Positions 1 through 7,241 of a stretch of DNA of 64,000 bases are shown here, in pieces. The notes under the pieces were generated by a model that did no database searches, was not told the DNA's origin, and worked only from the letters and a program-made list of their open reading frames with translations. Origin of the DNA: Theionarchaea archaeon (lineage in GTDB: Archaea; Methanobacteriota_B; Thermococci; Methanofastidiosales; SZ-28-30); assembly GCA_018992685.1 (NCBI GenBank), contig JACVGT010000021.1:1-64000 (forward strand). Direction: 5' to 3'. The number at the start of each line of letters is the position of its first letter. Within the stretch, counting starts at the first letter, position 1. Position numbers and translations under genes: made by a program.

Positions 1-79
1 CTTCTGTCACTGTGAGGTGTTCTTCCTCTGGCAGTTGGAGTAATTTCCATCGTTCTGTTACCACGTCCAATGGGATCAC
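1..79 (-). CDS. Transposase N-terminus, IS481-like (partial)
   Basis: An open minus-strand frame enters from the window edge. It reads VTERWKLLQLPEEE then HLTVTE, which fits the start of the helix-turn-helix region of IS481-type DDE transposases. The start is either GTG at 79 or TTG at 70; an AAGGTGAT Shine-Dalgarno-like string lies just upstream of the TTG. Only about 26 codons are visible, so the family call rests mainly on the adjoining element end. Whether the gene is intact cannot be seen here. Confidence 0.4.
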   Translation of the reverse strand, partial: MIPLDVVTERWKLLQLPEEEHLTVTE

Positions 80-91
80 CTTCTGCCAAAG

Positions 92-137
92 TGTTACCCA
101 TGTCTCTACTTACTTTTGTTACCCATGTCCCTACTTA
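92..137. repeat. Tandem 21-base direct repeat in the IS end
   Basis: TGTTACCCATGTCTCTACTT at 92 and TGTTACCCATGTCCCTACTT at 117 differ at one base and are spaced 25 bases apart. This is the expected double transposase-binding unit of the insertion-sequence end. Confidence 0.7.
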
Positions 138-181
138 TTACAGTGTACCGCAATCACCAAGCAACCCCAATAATCCCCCAG

Positions 182-559
182 TCACAGGAGAGACAGGTTA
201 CCAGTAATGACATCAATTTCCTCAGCTCTTGCGGGTCCAATTCCCACTGCAGTCTTGGTGCCAGGAGGGATCTGAGTGAGGCCGGCATCTTGAATTAACG
301 TGGTAGGCAGCCCTGCGCGTTTTGCCCTGTCAAAAATGATGACCAGATCATATTCACTTTTTACCTTGAGAACCACTTTTTTCTGATTCTCCTCAATCCA
401 CGCTTTCTGATCTTTCTGCGGGGCTCTCACGTATGCCTCCAGAGAAGCGTGTGCCACCTGGGCAGCCAATTTCCCTTTCCCCAGTTTCAGGTCTGTTCTT
501 ACCACAATCACCTGTTTGAACACGCTTCTGTATGTCTGCTGATTATATAAATATTGCAT
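182..559 (-). CDS. pth2: Peptidyl-tRNA hydrolase, archaeal Pth2 type
   Basis: Pth2 releases tRNA from peptidyl-tRNA that drops off the ribosome, in the cytoplasm. The 125-residue protein carries the family hallmarks: KQVIVVRTDLKLGKGKLAAQ near residue 15, then HASLEAY, and the C-terminal PPGTKTAVGIGPA segment. The family is usually 113-120 residues and normally begins at the KQVIVVRTDL strand, so the first dozen residues are slightly extra. GTG at 523 is a shorter alternative start, but the ATG at 559 has a GAGAGTGA site just upstream and is preferred. The gene stands alone, and its 3' end faces the insertion-sequence end. Confidence 0.93.
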   Translation of the reverse strand: MQYLYNQQTYRSVFKQVIVVRTDLKLGKGKLAAQVAHASLEAYVRAPQKDQKAWIEENQKKVVLKVKSEYDLVIIFDRAKRAGLPTTLIQDAGLTQIPPGTKTAVGIGPARAEEIDVITGNLSLL

Positions 560-675
560 ATGGTCACTCTCTTCACGTTCCCCACATGCATGAAGATTGG
601 ATCAAAGTCGGGGAAAAGTGAGAACCGTGAGGAACCGAGAGTAAAAGTTTAAATGATCGTTTCGCTAGCACAATT

Positions 676-921
676 ATGAGTGAAGAAGCTTTTTCCGTAG
701 ATTTTTCCCTGTATGTACTCAACCTGGTTACTACAGCACTGTACCATTTTGGAGATCTGGGAGATAAAAAGGATACTGAAGCTGCGAGATCAGTTATTGA
801 CATCCTGCTGATGTTAAAGGAGAAGACAAAGGGAAATCTGACTTCAGAAGAACAGAAAACATTAGATGAATCCATACATGATCTCCAGATCCGATATCTT
901 CAGGAAATCAAGTACCTCTGA
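676..921 (+). CDS. DUF1844 family small protein
   Basis: This 81-residue acidic protein matches the DUF1844 pattern I know from bacteria and archaea: an N-terminal helix with LVTTALYHFGDLG, then a central IDILLMLKEKTKGNLTSEE block and a final DLQIRYLQ helix. No enzymatic function is established for the family. A TATA-like GTTTAAATG at about 646-654 lies some 26 bases before the ATG, with no Shine-Dalgarno sequence, so the mRNA is probably leaderless. It diverges from pth2 across about 115 bases. The name describes the family only; the role is unknown. Confidence 0.8.
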   Translation: MSEEAFSVDFSLYVLNLVTTALYHFGDLGDKKDTEAARSVIDILLMLKEKTKGNLTSEEQKTLDESIHDLQIRYLQEIKYL

Positions 922-1398
922 TAGGACATTGATGAAGGAATGAATGTTATGGTGAGTTTCAGTAAATTTCTCGTAATTCTACAGAAGTAGAGAGGGACAT
1001 TACGTCCCTCTGAAAAGGGAGATGAAAGATGTTGAAATACTAACGTGTTTAACACATAAATAGAGACTTCTCTATATATAAACAATAGTATGCCATTTTT
1101 TTATAACCATGGAAAAAAAGAAAATCATCCTCATAAAATCATGATTGAATCTTGATTTAAGGGAAAAAGAAGAAAAAAGGGAGGTGAAGATGTAAGCGTA
1201 GGGAAAACACTAGAGATACCACAGAATTCTGGCATTACTTTCTCATTCCGTGATCTTCTCCTGTGTTTGTCATCTACTATATCATAGGGTAGCAGGAAAT
1301 ATAAACAATGTTACAGCGAAAAATTATAACCATGAGAAAAGACGATTTTTGAATGTTGACCTTCGATGAACGAGCTTCTTCCCCTCTCATTTGAGAAA
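922..1398. other. Intergenic stretch, no gene seen
   Basis: No convincing reading frame is present. The stretch holds a perfect 8-bp hairpin (991-1011). It also has two A+T-rich segments that resemble each other: each has ATATAAACAAT followed about 15-25 bases later by TTATAACCATG, near 1075 and 1300. Two Shine-Dalgarno-like strings (GGGAGATGAAAGATG near 1018, GGGAGGTGAAGATG near 1180) are followed by stop codons almost at once. These could be decayed promoter and leader remnants. I see no function. Confidence 0.5.
991..1011. other. Perfect hairpin
   Basis: AGAGGGAC and GTCCCTCT form an 8-bp perfect stem around the 5-base loop ATTAC, 70 bases after the DUF1844 stop codon. There is no T-tract right after it, so it is not a typical terminator. 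A related AGAGGGAC stem occurs at 11740-11758. Confidence 0.5.
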
Positions 1399-1472
1399 TG
1401 GGCCCGTCGAGATTCGAACTCGAGACCTCCGCCTTGTCAAGGCGACGTCATAACCACCTAGACTACGGGCCC
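1399..1472 (-). tRNA. tRNA-Val (GAC)
   Basis: The minus strand folds into a full cloverleaf. The acceptor stem is GGGCCCG/CGGGCCC, the discriminator is A, the T-loop is TTCGAATC, and the anticodon arm is TCGCC-TTGACAA-GGCGG with anticodon GAC in its 7-base loop. GAC reads GUC and GUU valine codons. It is 74 bases long with no intron, and the 3' CCA is not encoded. A tRNA-Asp would need GTC in this position, which is the plus-strand reading only. Confidence 0.95.
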
Positions 1473-1593
1473 TACAACACCATGCGGATGTTCCTATTTA
1501 AGCTTTTGCCCTTTTCTGCGAATAGTAACAAGCAAGACAAACAAAAATCACTATCAGGATAGCACTTGCCCTAGGAGATAATTACTGAAGGAT

Positions 1594-1821
1594 TCAGGAC
1601 GCAATGAGAGTTGATGTCAGTTTTATGTTTTTCATTTTTCTCAGCCTCTGAGTGAGGAATGCGTCCAGGTCAGTGAGGCTTTCCACCTTGACTCTCAGTA
1701 TGATATCCCACTCTCCGTATAAAATGTCAGCGAATTCTACTTCTTTCATTCTCTCCAGTTCCTCTGCAACCACCTTTTCTTTCCCTATGGTGGTAGCAAC
1801 CAGGATATATGCTGTGATCAC
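1594..1821 (-). CDS. Stand-alone Lrp/AsnC ligand-binding (RAM) domain protein
   Basis: The 75-residue protein is a single RAM/ACT-like fold without a DNA-binding domain. It opens with a hydrophobic strand (AYILVATTIGKE), has an EELERMKEVEFADILYGEWDII core with the Gly-x-Trp-Asp turn, and ends in KLTSTLIAS. Such single-domain proteins form oligomers that bind amino acids and may partner full-length Lrp regulators. The start is a GTG at 1821; TTTTTAAG about 35 bases upstream on the minus strand is the likely TATA box. The ligand cannot be inferred. Confidence 0.85.
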   Translation of the reverse strand: MITAYILVATTIGKEKVVAEELERMKEVEFADILYGEWDIILRVKVESLTDLDAFLTQRLRKMKNIKLTSTLIAS

Positions 1822-2147
1822 GCAACCACTGTTTCGTGCTCTTCATGTAAGACTTAAAAACCTTTCTGCTGATCGGATTCTGAGATCAAGAATGAGATTT
1901 CTTATGGCATCTTCACAACTTATCCACCGTGTACTGAATATATATCACCAAGATGATTATCATGCTAGAAATACGTACTGAGAGCAGAATAACAATCATT
2001 TTTTCCGTTCCTTGTCCGTATTCTATAATTAAAATGGAATCTAATTCATTTTTCAAGAAATTACAACAAAAAAGAAACTGCATGAGATATACACAACTTT
2101 TCAGAAGGTTTAAAAGCCCGAACATCAAGAGCTATGCAGGTGATCCT

Positions 2148-2504
2148 ATGATCCTTGATATTGACAATGTCTCCCACCCTGTCAAGAATCTGGAAAGAGC
2201 AGTGGTATTCTACAGGGATGTTCTGCAGCTTGACCTTCGGTTCATAGCGAAGGAGATGGGCTGGGCCGAATTCGATGTGGGAGGCTCCACTCTGGCATTG
2301 AGGGAAATAAAGTCTGGATTTGTTCCTTCTCAGTCATCGATTTGTTTTCTGGTGACTGAGATAGAAGAAGAAGTAGAACGGCTCAAGAAGGAAGAGACAC
2401 ATTTCTTAGGCGAGATTGAAGACATACCCGGTGGACAAGGGCGCGTTGTGGGATTCCTTGATGTTGATGGAAACAGACTCGATTTTTATGAACCACCTCA
2501 GTAG
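2148..2504 (+). CDS. VOC (glyoxalase/bleomycin-resistance fold) protein
   Basis: This is a 118-residue VOC-superfamily protein. It begins MILDIDNVSHPVKNLERAV, continues with the FYRDVLQLDL helix typical of the fold, and ends GRVVGFLDVDGNRLDFYEPP, the usual C-terminal metal-ligand strand. VOC proteins are metal-dependent dioxygenases, isomerases or lyases; the substrate cannot be told. I chose ATG 2148 because AGGTGAT lies just upstream and GGTTTAAAAG (2107-2116) is a fitting TATA box. The frame stays open further upstream, but that part has no family similarity. Confidence 0.8.
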   Translation: MILDIDNVSHPVKNLERAVVFYRDVLQLDLRFIAKEMGWAEFDVGGSTLALREIKSGFVPSQSSICFLVTEIEEEVERLKKEETHFLGEIEDIPGGQGRVVGFLDVDGNRLDFYEPPQ

Positions 2505-2508
2505 ATGA

Positions 2509-3663
2509 CTATTCTTCTACAAATGCTACGAGGAGTGCTGCCACCGTTGATGTCGCCATGGCGAACATAAATGGTGCAGTCATTCCATACGTGTCCCAGA
2601 GCAATCCAGCAATCATGGAGGCAGCAAAAGCACATAGCCCCATGACCATCTGGTAGGCCCCCAGTATAGAAGCTTTTCTGGAAGGTGGAGCCAGCTCTGA
2701 CACCAGGGTTCTTTGTACTGGATCTAGGGCGCCTTTGTGCATGCCGTACAGGAAAAGCAAAGGTATGATGGCATATGCACTTTTCTGGGGATCAGTTCCC
2801 CCACAGACTGCAAATCCAGCACACAAAAGCCCGAATAGCGCAAATGCAATCATGAGTACGGTCTTTCTACTGGTTCTGTCTGCCATTTTTCCAAAGGGAT
2901 AGGAAAAGGCTGAAGCTGTTGCAGTGAAAATAAGATACAACACAGGGATGAATCCAGTAGAGTATCCTGAATCCCTTGCAAAGATCAACATGAAGGAATA
3001 GCTAAATGCACCTACAGCAAATATCGCAGAAAGAATGAAGAACAGCTTCAGGTTTGGCGTAAGATCTTTCAGGGAGAGACTGACATAGGCACTACCAGTT
3101 TTTCTTTCCTTAACTAGGTAGAGAATGAAAAACGCTCCCAGCAGGGATGGGAATGCTGCTACAAAAAACAGGGGCCTGTAGCCGATTTTCTGCACCACAG
3201 CAATGCACACCAGGATGCCACATACAGCTCCTAGATTGTCCAGGGTGCGCAAGAAGCCGAAGGCTGCTCCTCTTGTCTTTCTGGTGGACAAATCTGCCAG
3301 CATGGCGTCTCTGGGTGCTCCTCGTATCTTACCCAGCCGATCCATTATTCTGAAAGGCACCAGGTGATAGATAGAAATTGATGCAGCATACCCAATACGG
3401 GATACTGAAGCGAAAACATAGCCCAGCCAGATGAAGACTTTTCGCTTCTGGAGCCTATCAGAGAGGAATCCGCTGCCTGCCTGTGAAAAAGAGACTAGTG
3501 CCTCCCCCAGTCCATCCAGAAATCCAAGAAAGGTCATACTTCCTCCCAGGACAGAGGTAACAAAGAGGGGCCACACAGGATACACCATGTCTGATCCCAG
3601 GTCATTGAGAAAGGAAGCCAGCGCAAAAGCTTTTAGAGTCCTCCTGCTTCGGTTCTCATTCAT
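2509..3663 (-). CDS. Major facilitator superfamily transporter
   Basis: A 384-residue integral membrane protein with about 12 hydrophobic segments in two halves, typical of MFS carriers. Visible features include the loop with DRLQKRK (residues about 66-72), MDRLGKIRGAPRDAM near 108-122, a LADLSTRKTRGAAFGFLRT segment and a second-half DRTSRKTV loop. The pattern resembles uncharacterised MFS proteins of archaea; the substrate is unknown. A palindromic TATA box (CTTTATAAG, about 3687-3695) lies about 27 bases upstream, so the transcript is probably leaderless. Its 3' end almost touches the convergent VOC gene. Confidence 0.85.
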   Translation of the reverse strand: MNENRSRRTLKAFALASFLNDLGSDMVYPVWPLFVTSVLGGSMTFLGFLDGLGEALVSFSQAGSGFLSDRLQKRKVFIWLGYVFASVSRIGYAASISIYHLVPFRIMDRLGKIRGAPRDAMLADLSTRKTRGAAFGFLRTLDNLGAVCGILVCIAVVQKIGYRPLFFVAAFPSLLGAFFILYLVKERKTGSAYVSLSLKDLTPNLKLFFILSAIFAVGAFSYSFMLIFARDSGYSTGFIPVLYLIFTATASAFSYPFGKMADRTSRKTVLMIAFALFGLLCAGFAVCGGTDPQKSAYAIIPLLFLYGMHKGALDPVQRTLVSELAPPSRKASILGAYQMVMGLCAFAASMIAGLLWDTYGMTAPFMFAMATSTVAALLVAFVEE

Positions 3664-3695
3664 GGGGGGAGAAAAGAGCCACTGTCTTATAAAGG

Positions 3696-4010
3696 TTAGG
3701 CTGTTCCGCAGGTTTACCCGCTATCGCAGCTCAGTAGATTTGAGAGGTCGCTGAATGAATATGTTACCTCAAATCTCTGCTGGAGGACAGCAGATCAATG
3801 CAAACTTCAACATGAGGGTTCTCGTCCTTCTGTCCCTATCTTGGGCGTCTGTTGCTGGCCCTGAACCTACCTCCCCACCAGTTGTTTTACCGAGTACCAA
3901 CGGAATACTCCAGTAGTCGCAGCTAGCTCGCCTTTTCGGTAAGGCGTTGGTCTGGGTGATTCCTGATTCATGTCACAAGAAAAGTCCTGGCAAGATGCCT
4001 AATCCTAAGA
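3696..4010. ncRNA. Candidate structured RNA between two divergent genes
   Basis: The 396-base gap between the MFS and OB-fold genes has no reading frame but several strong inverted repeats. AGATTTGAG/CTCAAATCT is at 3735-3777. A nested stem pairs GAGG, GTTC and GGGC with GCCC, GAAC and CCTC across 3813-3873. A GAGTA/TACTC hairpin sits near 3892, and a perfect CGCCTT/AAGGCG hairpin at 3930-3947. GGTTAGGC near 3698 can pair with GCCTAATCC near 3998, closing the whole element at about 310 bases. I could not match it to the SRP S-domain or RNase P motifs. The strand is undetermined because palindromic TATA boxes occur on both sides, each also explained by a flanking gene. Confidence 0.4.
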
Positions 4011-4059
4011 ATATGCGATGATGAGATAATCTTATAAAGTTCGTCTGATAACCAATTTC

Positions 4060-4365
4060 ATGATCAGGAGAATTCCGGCCGCCATTAGACGTATCGAAGA
4101 CATTTCCGACGAGCCCAGAGTCAGTGTGGTGGGGACCGTTATCAAGCGTGGGGAAGCGGAATTCATCCTAGATGACGGCACTGGCCAGCTGACTGTAATC
4201 ACATCGGAAGACCCAGCAGTGAAGGAAAGGGAAATCGTGAGAGTCATTGGGAAAGTATACGGCACAACACTCGAGGCTGAAATTGTTCACCCCCTCAAAA
4301 ACATTAACATGCAGCTCTATCTCAAAATGTACGAACTGAGAAAGAAGGTATACGGTAGTCAGTAA
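4060..4365 (+). CDS. Single OB-fold nucleic-acid-binding protein
   Basis: The 101-residue protein consists of one OB-fold. Residues about 20-80 read VSVVGTVIKRGEAEFILDD, then GTGQLTVITSEDPAVKE and a VRVIGKVYGTTLEAEIV strand, the classic tRNA-anticodon/RPA OB pattern. Such small proteins in archaea are related to RPA subunits or to the OB-fold accessory proteins of replication. The C-terminal 20 residues are a helix (LYLKMYELRKKV) that could mediate an interaction. TCTTATAAAG at about 4030-4040 is about 25 bases upstream of the ATG, so it is leaderless. The five-OB RPA of this genome is encoded separately at 14.2 kb. Confidence 0.75.
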   Translation: MIRRIPAAIRRIEDISDEPRVSVVGTVIKRGEAEFILDDGTGQLTVITSEDPAVKEREIVRVIGKVYGTTLEAEIVHPLKNINMQLYLKMYELRKKVYGSQ

Positions 4366-4424
4366 CCATGATCCAATATCCAAACCGTGAAATCCCAGAT
4401 ATCAGCAGGAAGAGCCAACATGTT

Positions 4425-4757
4425 TCACATCTGCAGTAAGGAGTCTACTTCTTGCCGAATGATCAACGGCGAAGTGTGTTCATCCATCATGATCCCGATG
4501 AAGTAGTCCTGATGCTTGATGATCATCATGCGATAGTCTGAACCTTCTATGATTACCTGTTTAACGTCTCCAAGATCCAGTGAATTGGCAATCTCTTCTG
4601 CAGTGGCTCCTGCAAAGACTGATATTGCTCCTTCACTTTCGGGATCTTTCAACGTGGACGCCAAAACCACGCCGTCTCTGGCTACCACAACGGCCCCATT
4701 TACTCCCTCAATTCGGGACATGTCGTTGACAAGCCGTTTCAAAACTATATCCGCCAT
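4425..4757 (-). CDS. Roadblock/LC7 domain protein
   Basis: This 110-residue protein is a single Roadblock/LC7 domain. It shows an N-terminal helix ending SRIEGVNGAVVVARDGVVLA, the VFAGATAEEIANSL helix, a DYRMMIIKHQDYFIGIMMDE strand pair and a closing helix. Roadblock proteins dimerise and regulate nucleotide-switch proteins such as MglA/Ras-like GTPases. It is the last gene of an operon with a MinD-type ATPase and a small membrane protein, so here the partner is more likely that ATPase. A GGTGATG site lies next to the ATG. The domain call is firm; the partner is inferred. Confidence 0.85.
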   Translation of the reverse strand: MADIVLKRLVNDMSRIEGVNGAVVVARDGVVLASTLKDPESEGAISVFAGATAEEIANSLDLGDVKQVIIEGSDYRMMIIKHQDYFIGIMMDEHTSPLIIRQEVDSLLQM

Positions 4758-4761
4758 TTCA

Positions 4762-4962
4762 TCACCACAGTTTGAGATTCCTAAATTCCTTTATATCCTC
4801 AGCAAGCTTATATAGCTCTTCATCTGTAATTTCCATCTTCCGCTTGAGGTCGGTGAGATCTTTTGTCAGTTGCTTGATCCTAATATACAAGATGGCGATT
4901 ATCAAAAGGGCAATCAACGTTTCCATGATCAGTACGATCAAGAGAGTTTCCGCGCTTATCAT
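4762..4962 (-). CDS. Small single-pass membrane protein with cytoplasmic coiled coil
   Basis: A 66-residue protein whose first 30 residues (ISAETLLIVLIMETLIALLI onwards) form one transmembrane helix. The rest is a charged heptad-like helix (KQLTKDLTDLKRKMEITDEE). I know no family name. The ATG at 4962 is one base after the minD stop codon and has GGTGA upstream within the end of minD. GTG at 4971 and TTG at 4974 are longer alternatives. Its place between minD and the roadblock gene suggests a membrane anchor for that pair, which is inference. Confidence 0.65.
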   Translation of the reverse strand: MISAETLLIVLIMETLIALLIIAILYIRIKQLTKDLTDLKRKMEITDEELYKLAEDIKEFRNLKLW

Positions 4963-4963
4963 A

Positions 4964-5749
4964 TTACTCACCAAATATTGATCTCACAAAGCGAGAGACA
5001 ACACCTTCCTCTCTCTCTGTTTCTGGTTCTGCAAATTCCTCTCCAATCATTTTCGTTGCCAACCGTCGATATGCAATGGCAGCAGGAGAATCTTCGCTGC
5101 GTATGACAATAGGAGTCTTGAAAGCAGAAGACCGCCTTACCTCTGGATCTTCTGGAATGATTTCCAGAATCTTAACACCCAAGATCTTTTCCACTTCTCG
5201 CATAGACAGATCAGTCTTCTCGAAGTTGGCACGATTCAGTATTGCACCCGAAACACGAGAACCCACCATCTCTGTCATGATCTTGGTTTTTAGAGCATCT
5301 GCCATAGATGATATTTCAGGGTTGACCACTAGAACAACCTCATCCGCAACAGCCAAGGGTATCACGCCGTCCCTGGACAGGCCAGCGGGTGCATCGATAA
5401 GCAGAAATTCAGTTCCCTTGAGCAGCTCAATCATAGCATCTTGAAGCTTCTCCGGATTGGACTTCTGAAATCCTGACAGTGAAACGCCGCAGGGGACTAC
5501 AATAACTCCACCGGGTCCTTTGTACATAGCATCCTTGATGTCTGCCTCGCCAGCCAGCACTTCGTGAAGCGTGACCCTGCTCTTTTCCATGCCGAGGATG
5601 AGAGCAAGGTTGGCCATGGCAATGTCAGCATCGAGGATGATGGTCTTCTTTCCCAGCAAAGCTAAAGCTGTACCTAGATTTGCAGTGGCAGTAGTCTTTC
5701 CTGTTCCCCCTTTTCCAGATGCAATGGTAATTACTCGAGGATTGTACAT
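4964..5749 (-). CDS. minD: MinD/ParA-family ATPase
   Basis: The 261-residue ATPase has the deviant Walker A motif SGKGGTGKTT at residues 11-20 with the signature lysine, the switch region LDADIAMANL near 40-49, and a DAPAGLS switch II segment near 118. It ends in a basic amphipathic-looking tail (VVSRFVRSIFGE) of the kind MinD uses to bind membranes. Archaeal genomes carry several MinD paralogues that position membrane-associated machines. CCAAAAGATATATATAC about 25 bases upstream supplies the TATA box. It heads a three-gene operon with the membrane protein and the roadblock protein. Which cargo it places is not visible. Confidence 0.9.
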   Translation of the reverse strand: MYNPRVITIASGKGGTGKTTATANLGTALALLGKKTIILDADIAMANLALILGMEKSRVTLHEVLAGEADIKDAMYKGPGGVIVVPCGVSLSGFQKSNPEKLQDAMIELLKGTEFLLIDAPAGLSRDGVIPLAVADEVVLVVNPEISSMADALKTKIMTEMVGSRVSGAILNRANFEKTDLSMREVEKILGVKILEIIPEDPEVRRSSAFKTPIVIRSEDSPAAIAYRRLATKMIGEEFAEPETEREEGVVSRFVRSIFGE

Positions 5750-6487
5750 ATTGGGCTTTTTACTGGTAAAGTATATATATCTTTTGGTTCACACAGCATT
5801 TCTTCCCGTAATATGTATGTATAAGATCGGGTGACATGGCAGTATTGAGTGGACATGAGAAGTTACATGCCAATAAGCTGGTGTTATTCTCACCACAGGG
5901 AGAGGACGGGAACATCGCTGCATTTTCAGGGGGAACCTCCCTCATGAAATGACAGGTATCCGCCGAGAATCGGCAGATTCTGCTGATGAAGGCACAGTAA
6001 TCAAGGTGTTGAACATTTTCCATTAAGAGATATGTTTATATACAATGAATTATAACTTATACAGGGTTGAAAGACTTTAACAAGCAATAGTCTGGACAGA
6101 ACAGTGGAGGTGTTCACAATGAGCAGAAGACCAAAGTATAGAACAACACGATTGCCTGGGAAGGGCTCTGAAAGACTTCCTGAACCATATGTGCTTTTCC
6201 CATGAGATTGAAGGGGCAATTCAGACCAAGGGGCAACCAGATGCGTGATCAGTGAACGTTTGGGGATGGAGAAGAACGATCTTCAGTTGAGAGGACATGG
6301 TAAAGGGGAGTCTGTATGAGGGAAGCTGGATTCTCATCAGAATGGCTAGTCACCCTTTGTTGATGTCTGGCCAAGGAACCCCGGGGGGTGCACTATGACA
6401 CCCCTGCCTCAGGCTAACTAGTGTTACGTTTTCTCTGACACGGGACAATTCCAGCGAATTTGTAAATTCACGTTCTGAGAATAATCA
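5750..6487. other. 738-base intergenic stretch
   Basis: No recognised gene is present. It holds the minD promoter at its left end and TATA-like strings (TTTATATACAATG near 6032). Two very short plus frames occur: 38 codons from 5836 and the better supported 28-codon frame at 6119. Near its right end, GAATTT and AAATTC form a 14-base palindrome (6456-6469) just before the broken DUF389 gene. G+C is similar to the neighbouring genes, so it may be decayed coding sequence. Confidence 0.4.
6119..6205 (+). CDS. Possible 28-residue small protein
   Basis: A very short frame starts MSRRPKYRTTRLPGKGSERL and ends in a hydrophobic LFP. A strong GGAGGTG site is 8 bases before the ATG, and ACTTTAACA about 40 bases upstream could be a TATA box. 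The Shine-Dalgarno site is the only real support. The sequence is basic and could be chance or the remnant of a larger gene. Confidence 0.25.
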   Translation: MSRRPKYRTTRLPGKGSERLPEPYVLFP

Positions 6488-7103
6488 ATGAAGAAAGTTG
6501 TGATAACGGCACGAAAAAAAGACATCCATAATATGGAGGAATTGCTGAAAAATTCCACTTCTAGGACCTATCTACGCATTTTCTGTCTGTGTGGCCTTAG
6601 GAAGAGTCAAAGATGTTCTGAAGACTGTTGGGAACCTCACTGGTCTTCTCTTCATGGTAATTGTTGTTTCCTGTATTGCCACTATCCTGTTATCACACGT
6701 AACAGACCTCTCCTTAACAGCTGAAATCAGAGCCCGAATGGATTCAAACTTCATATATATTCTCATGGCCATCCTCCTGGGATTTGCCACCATGTGTGCC
6801 CTCTCCAAGGATATCTCTGAGAGTATTGCTGGGGTAGCCATTGCGGCGGCGTTGCTGCCACCTGCTGTGGTGTCAGGCATAAGCCTGGTGCTCTATCCTG
6901 AAGAATTCATAACGCCTCTCGTCCTCACCCTAGAGAATGTCCTGGGGCTCATGGCGGGAAGTCTGGCCGCCACTTCCATACTCCACATCAGGCCCAGGAG
7001 AATCCACAGAAAAGCGGTAGCTAGACGTCTTATTTTCAGAACAGCATCTGTATTGGCTGTTCTTCTTTCCTTACTGATCTTGGTCTCAATCTTTCTGGAC
7101 TGA
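6488..7103 (+). pseudogene. DUF389 membrane protein, internally deleted and frame-shifted
   Basis: The gene begins in one frame with a family-like N-terminus (MKKVVITARKKDIHNMEELL). From about 6550 the homology continues in another frame with LLGPIYAF, LGRVKDVLKTVGNL and hydrophobic helices (ILMAILLGFATMCAL; AGVAIAAALLPPAVVSG), the DUF389 core. The second frame has a TGA at 6546-6548 and no fitting ATG before GTG 6591. Full-length DUF389 proteins are about 300 residues or more with a soluble N-terminal domain; here that domain and the first helix are missing. I read this as a deletion plus frameshift, although translation of the C-terminal 170 residues from the GTG is possible. Confidence 0.65.
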
Positions 7104-7241
7104 TGGAATCCTTGAAAGCTGGTGACCATCAGGAAGACGAAGATCATGAGGATTCGGCAGCCACTACCAAGAAGAGTATTTTCATGGGGGACGCATATCG
7201 AAATCAAAAAGTATTTAAGAATTAGAAATATCTCTTCTTGT

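Larger units (their letters stand above)
1..142 (-). mobile_element. End of an IS481-like insertion sequence (cut by window edge)
   Basis: Read on the minus strand from base 142 inwards, the sequence begins TGTAATAAGTAGGGACATGG and contains two near-identical tandem copies of a 21-base unit, followed by the start of an open frame running off the window. A TGT-starting end with a doubled GTAGRGACATGGGTAACA unit is what I know from IS481-family ends. The outer boundary is inferred from the end of the repeat pattern. The other end and any target duplication lie outside the window. It sits 40 bases from the pth2 stop codon. Confidence 0.6.

Noticed and set aside
3664..4059. The gap as SRP RNA or a second RNase P RNA
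   Set aside because: The SRP helix-8 motif and the RNase P CR-I/CR-V strands are missing on both strands; only generic hairpins remain.
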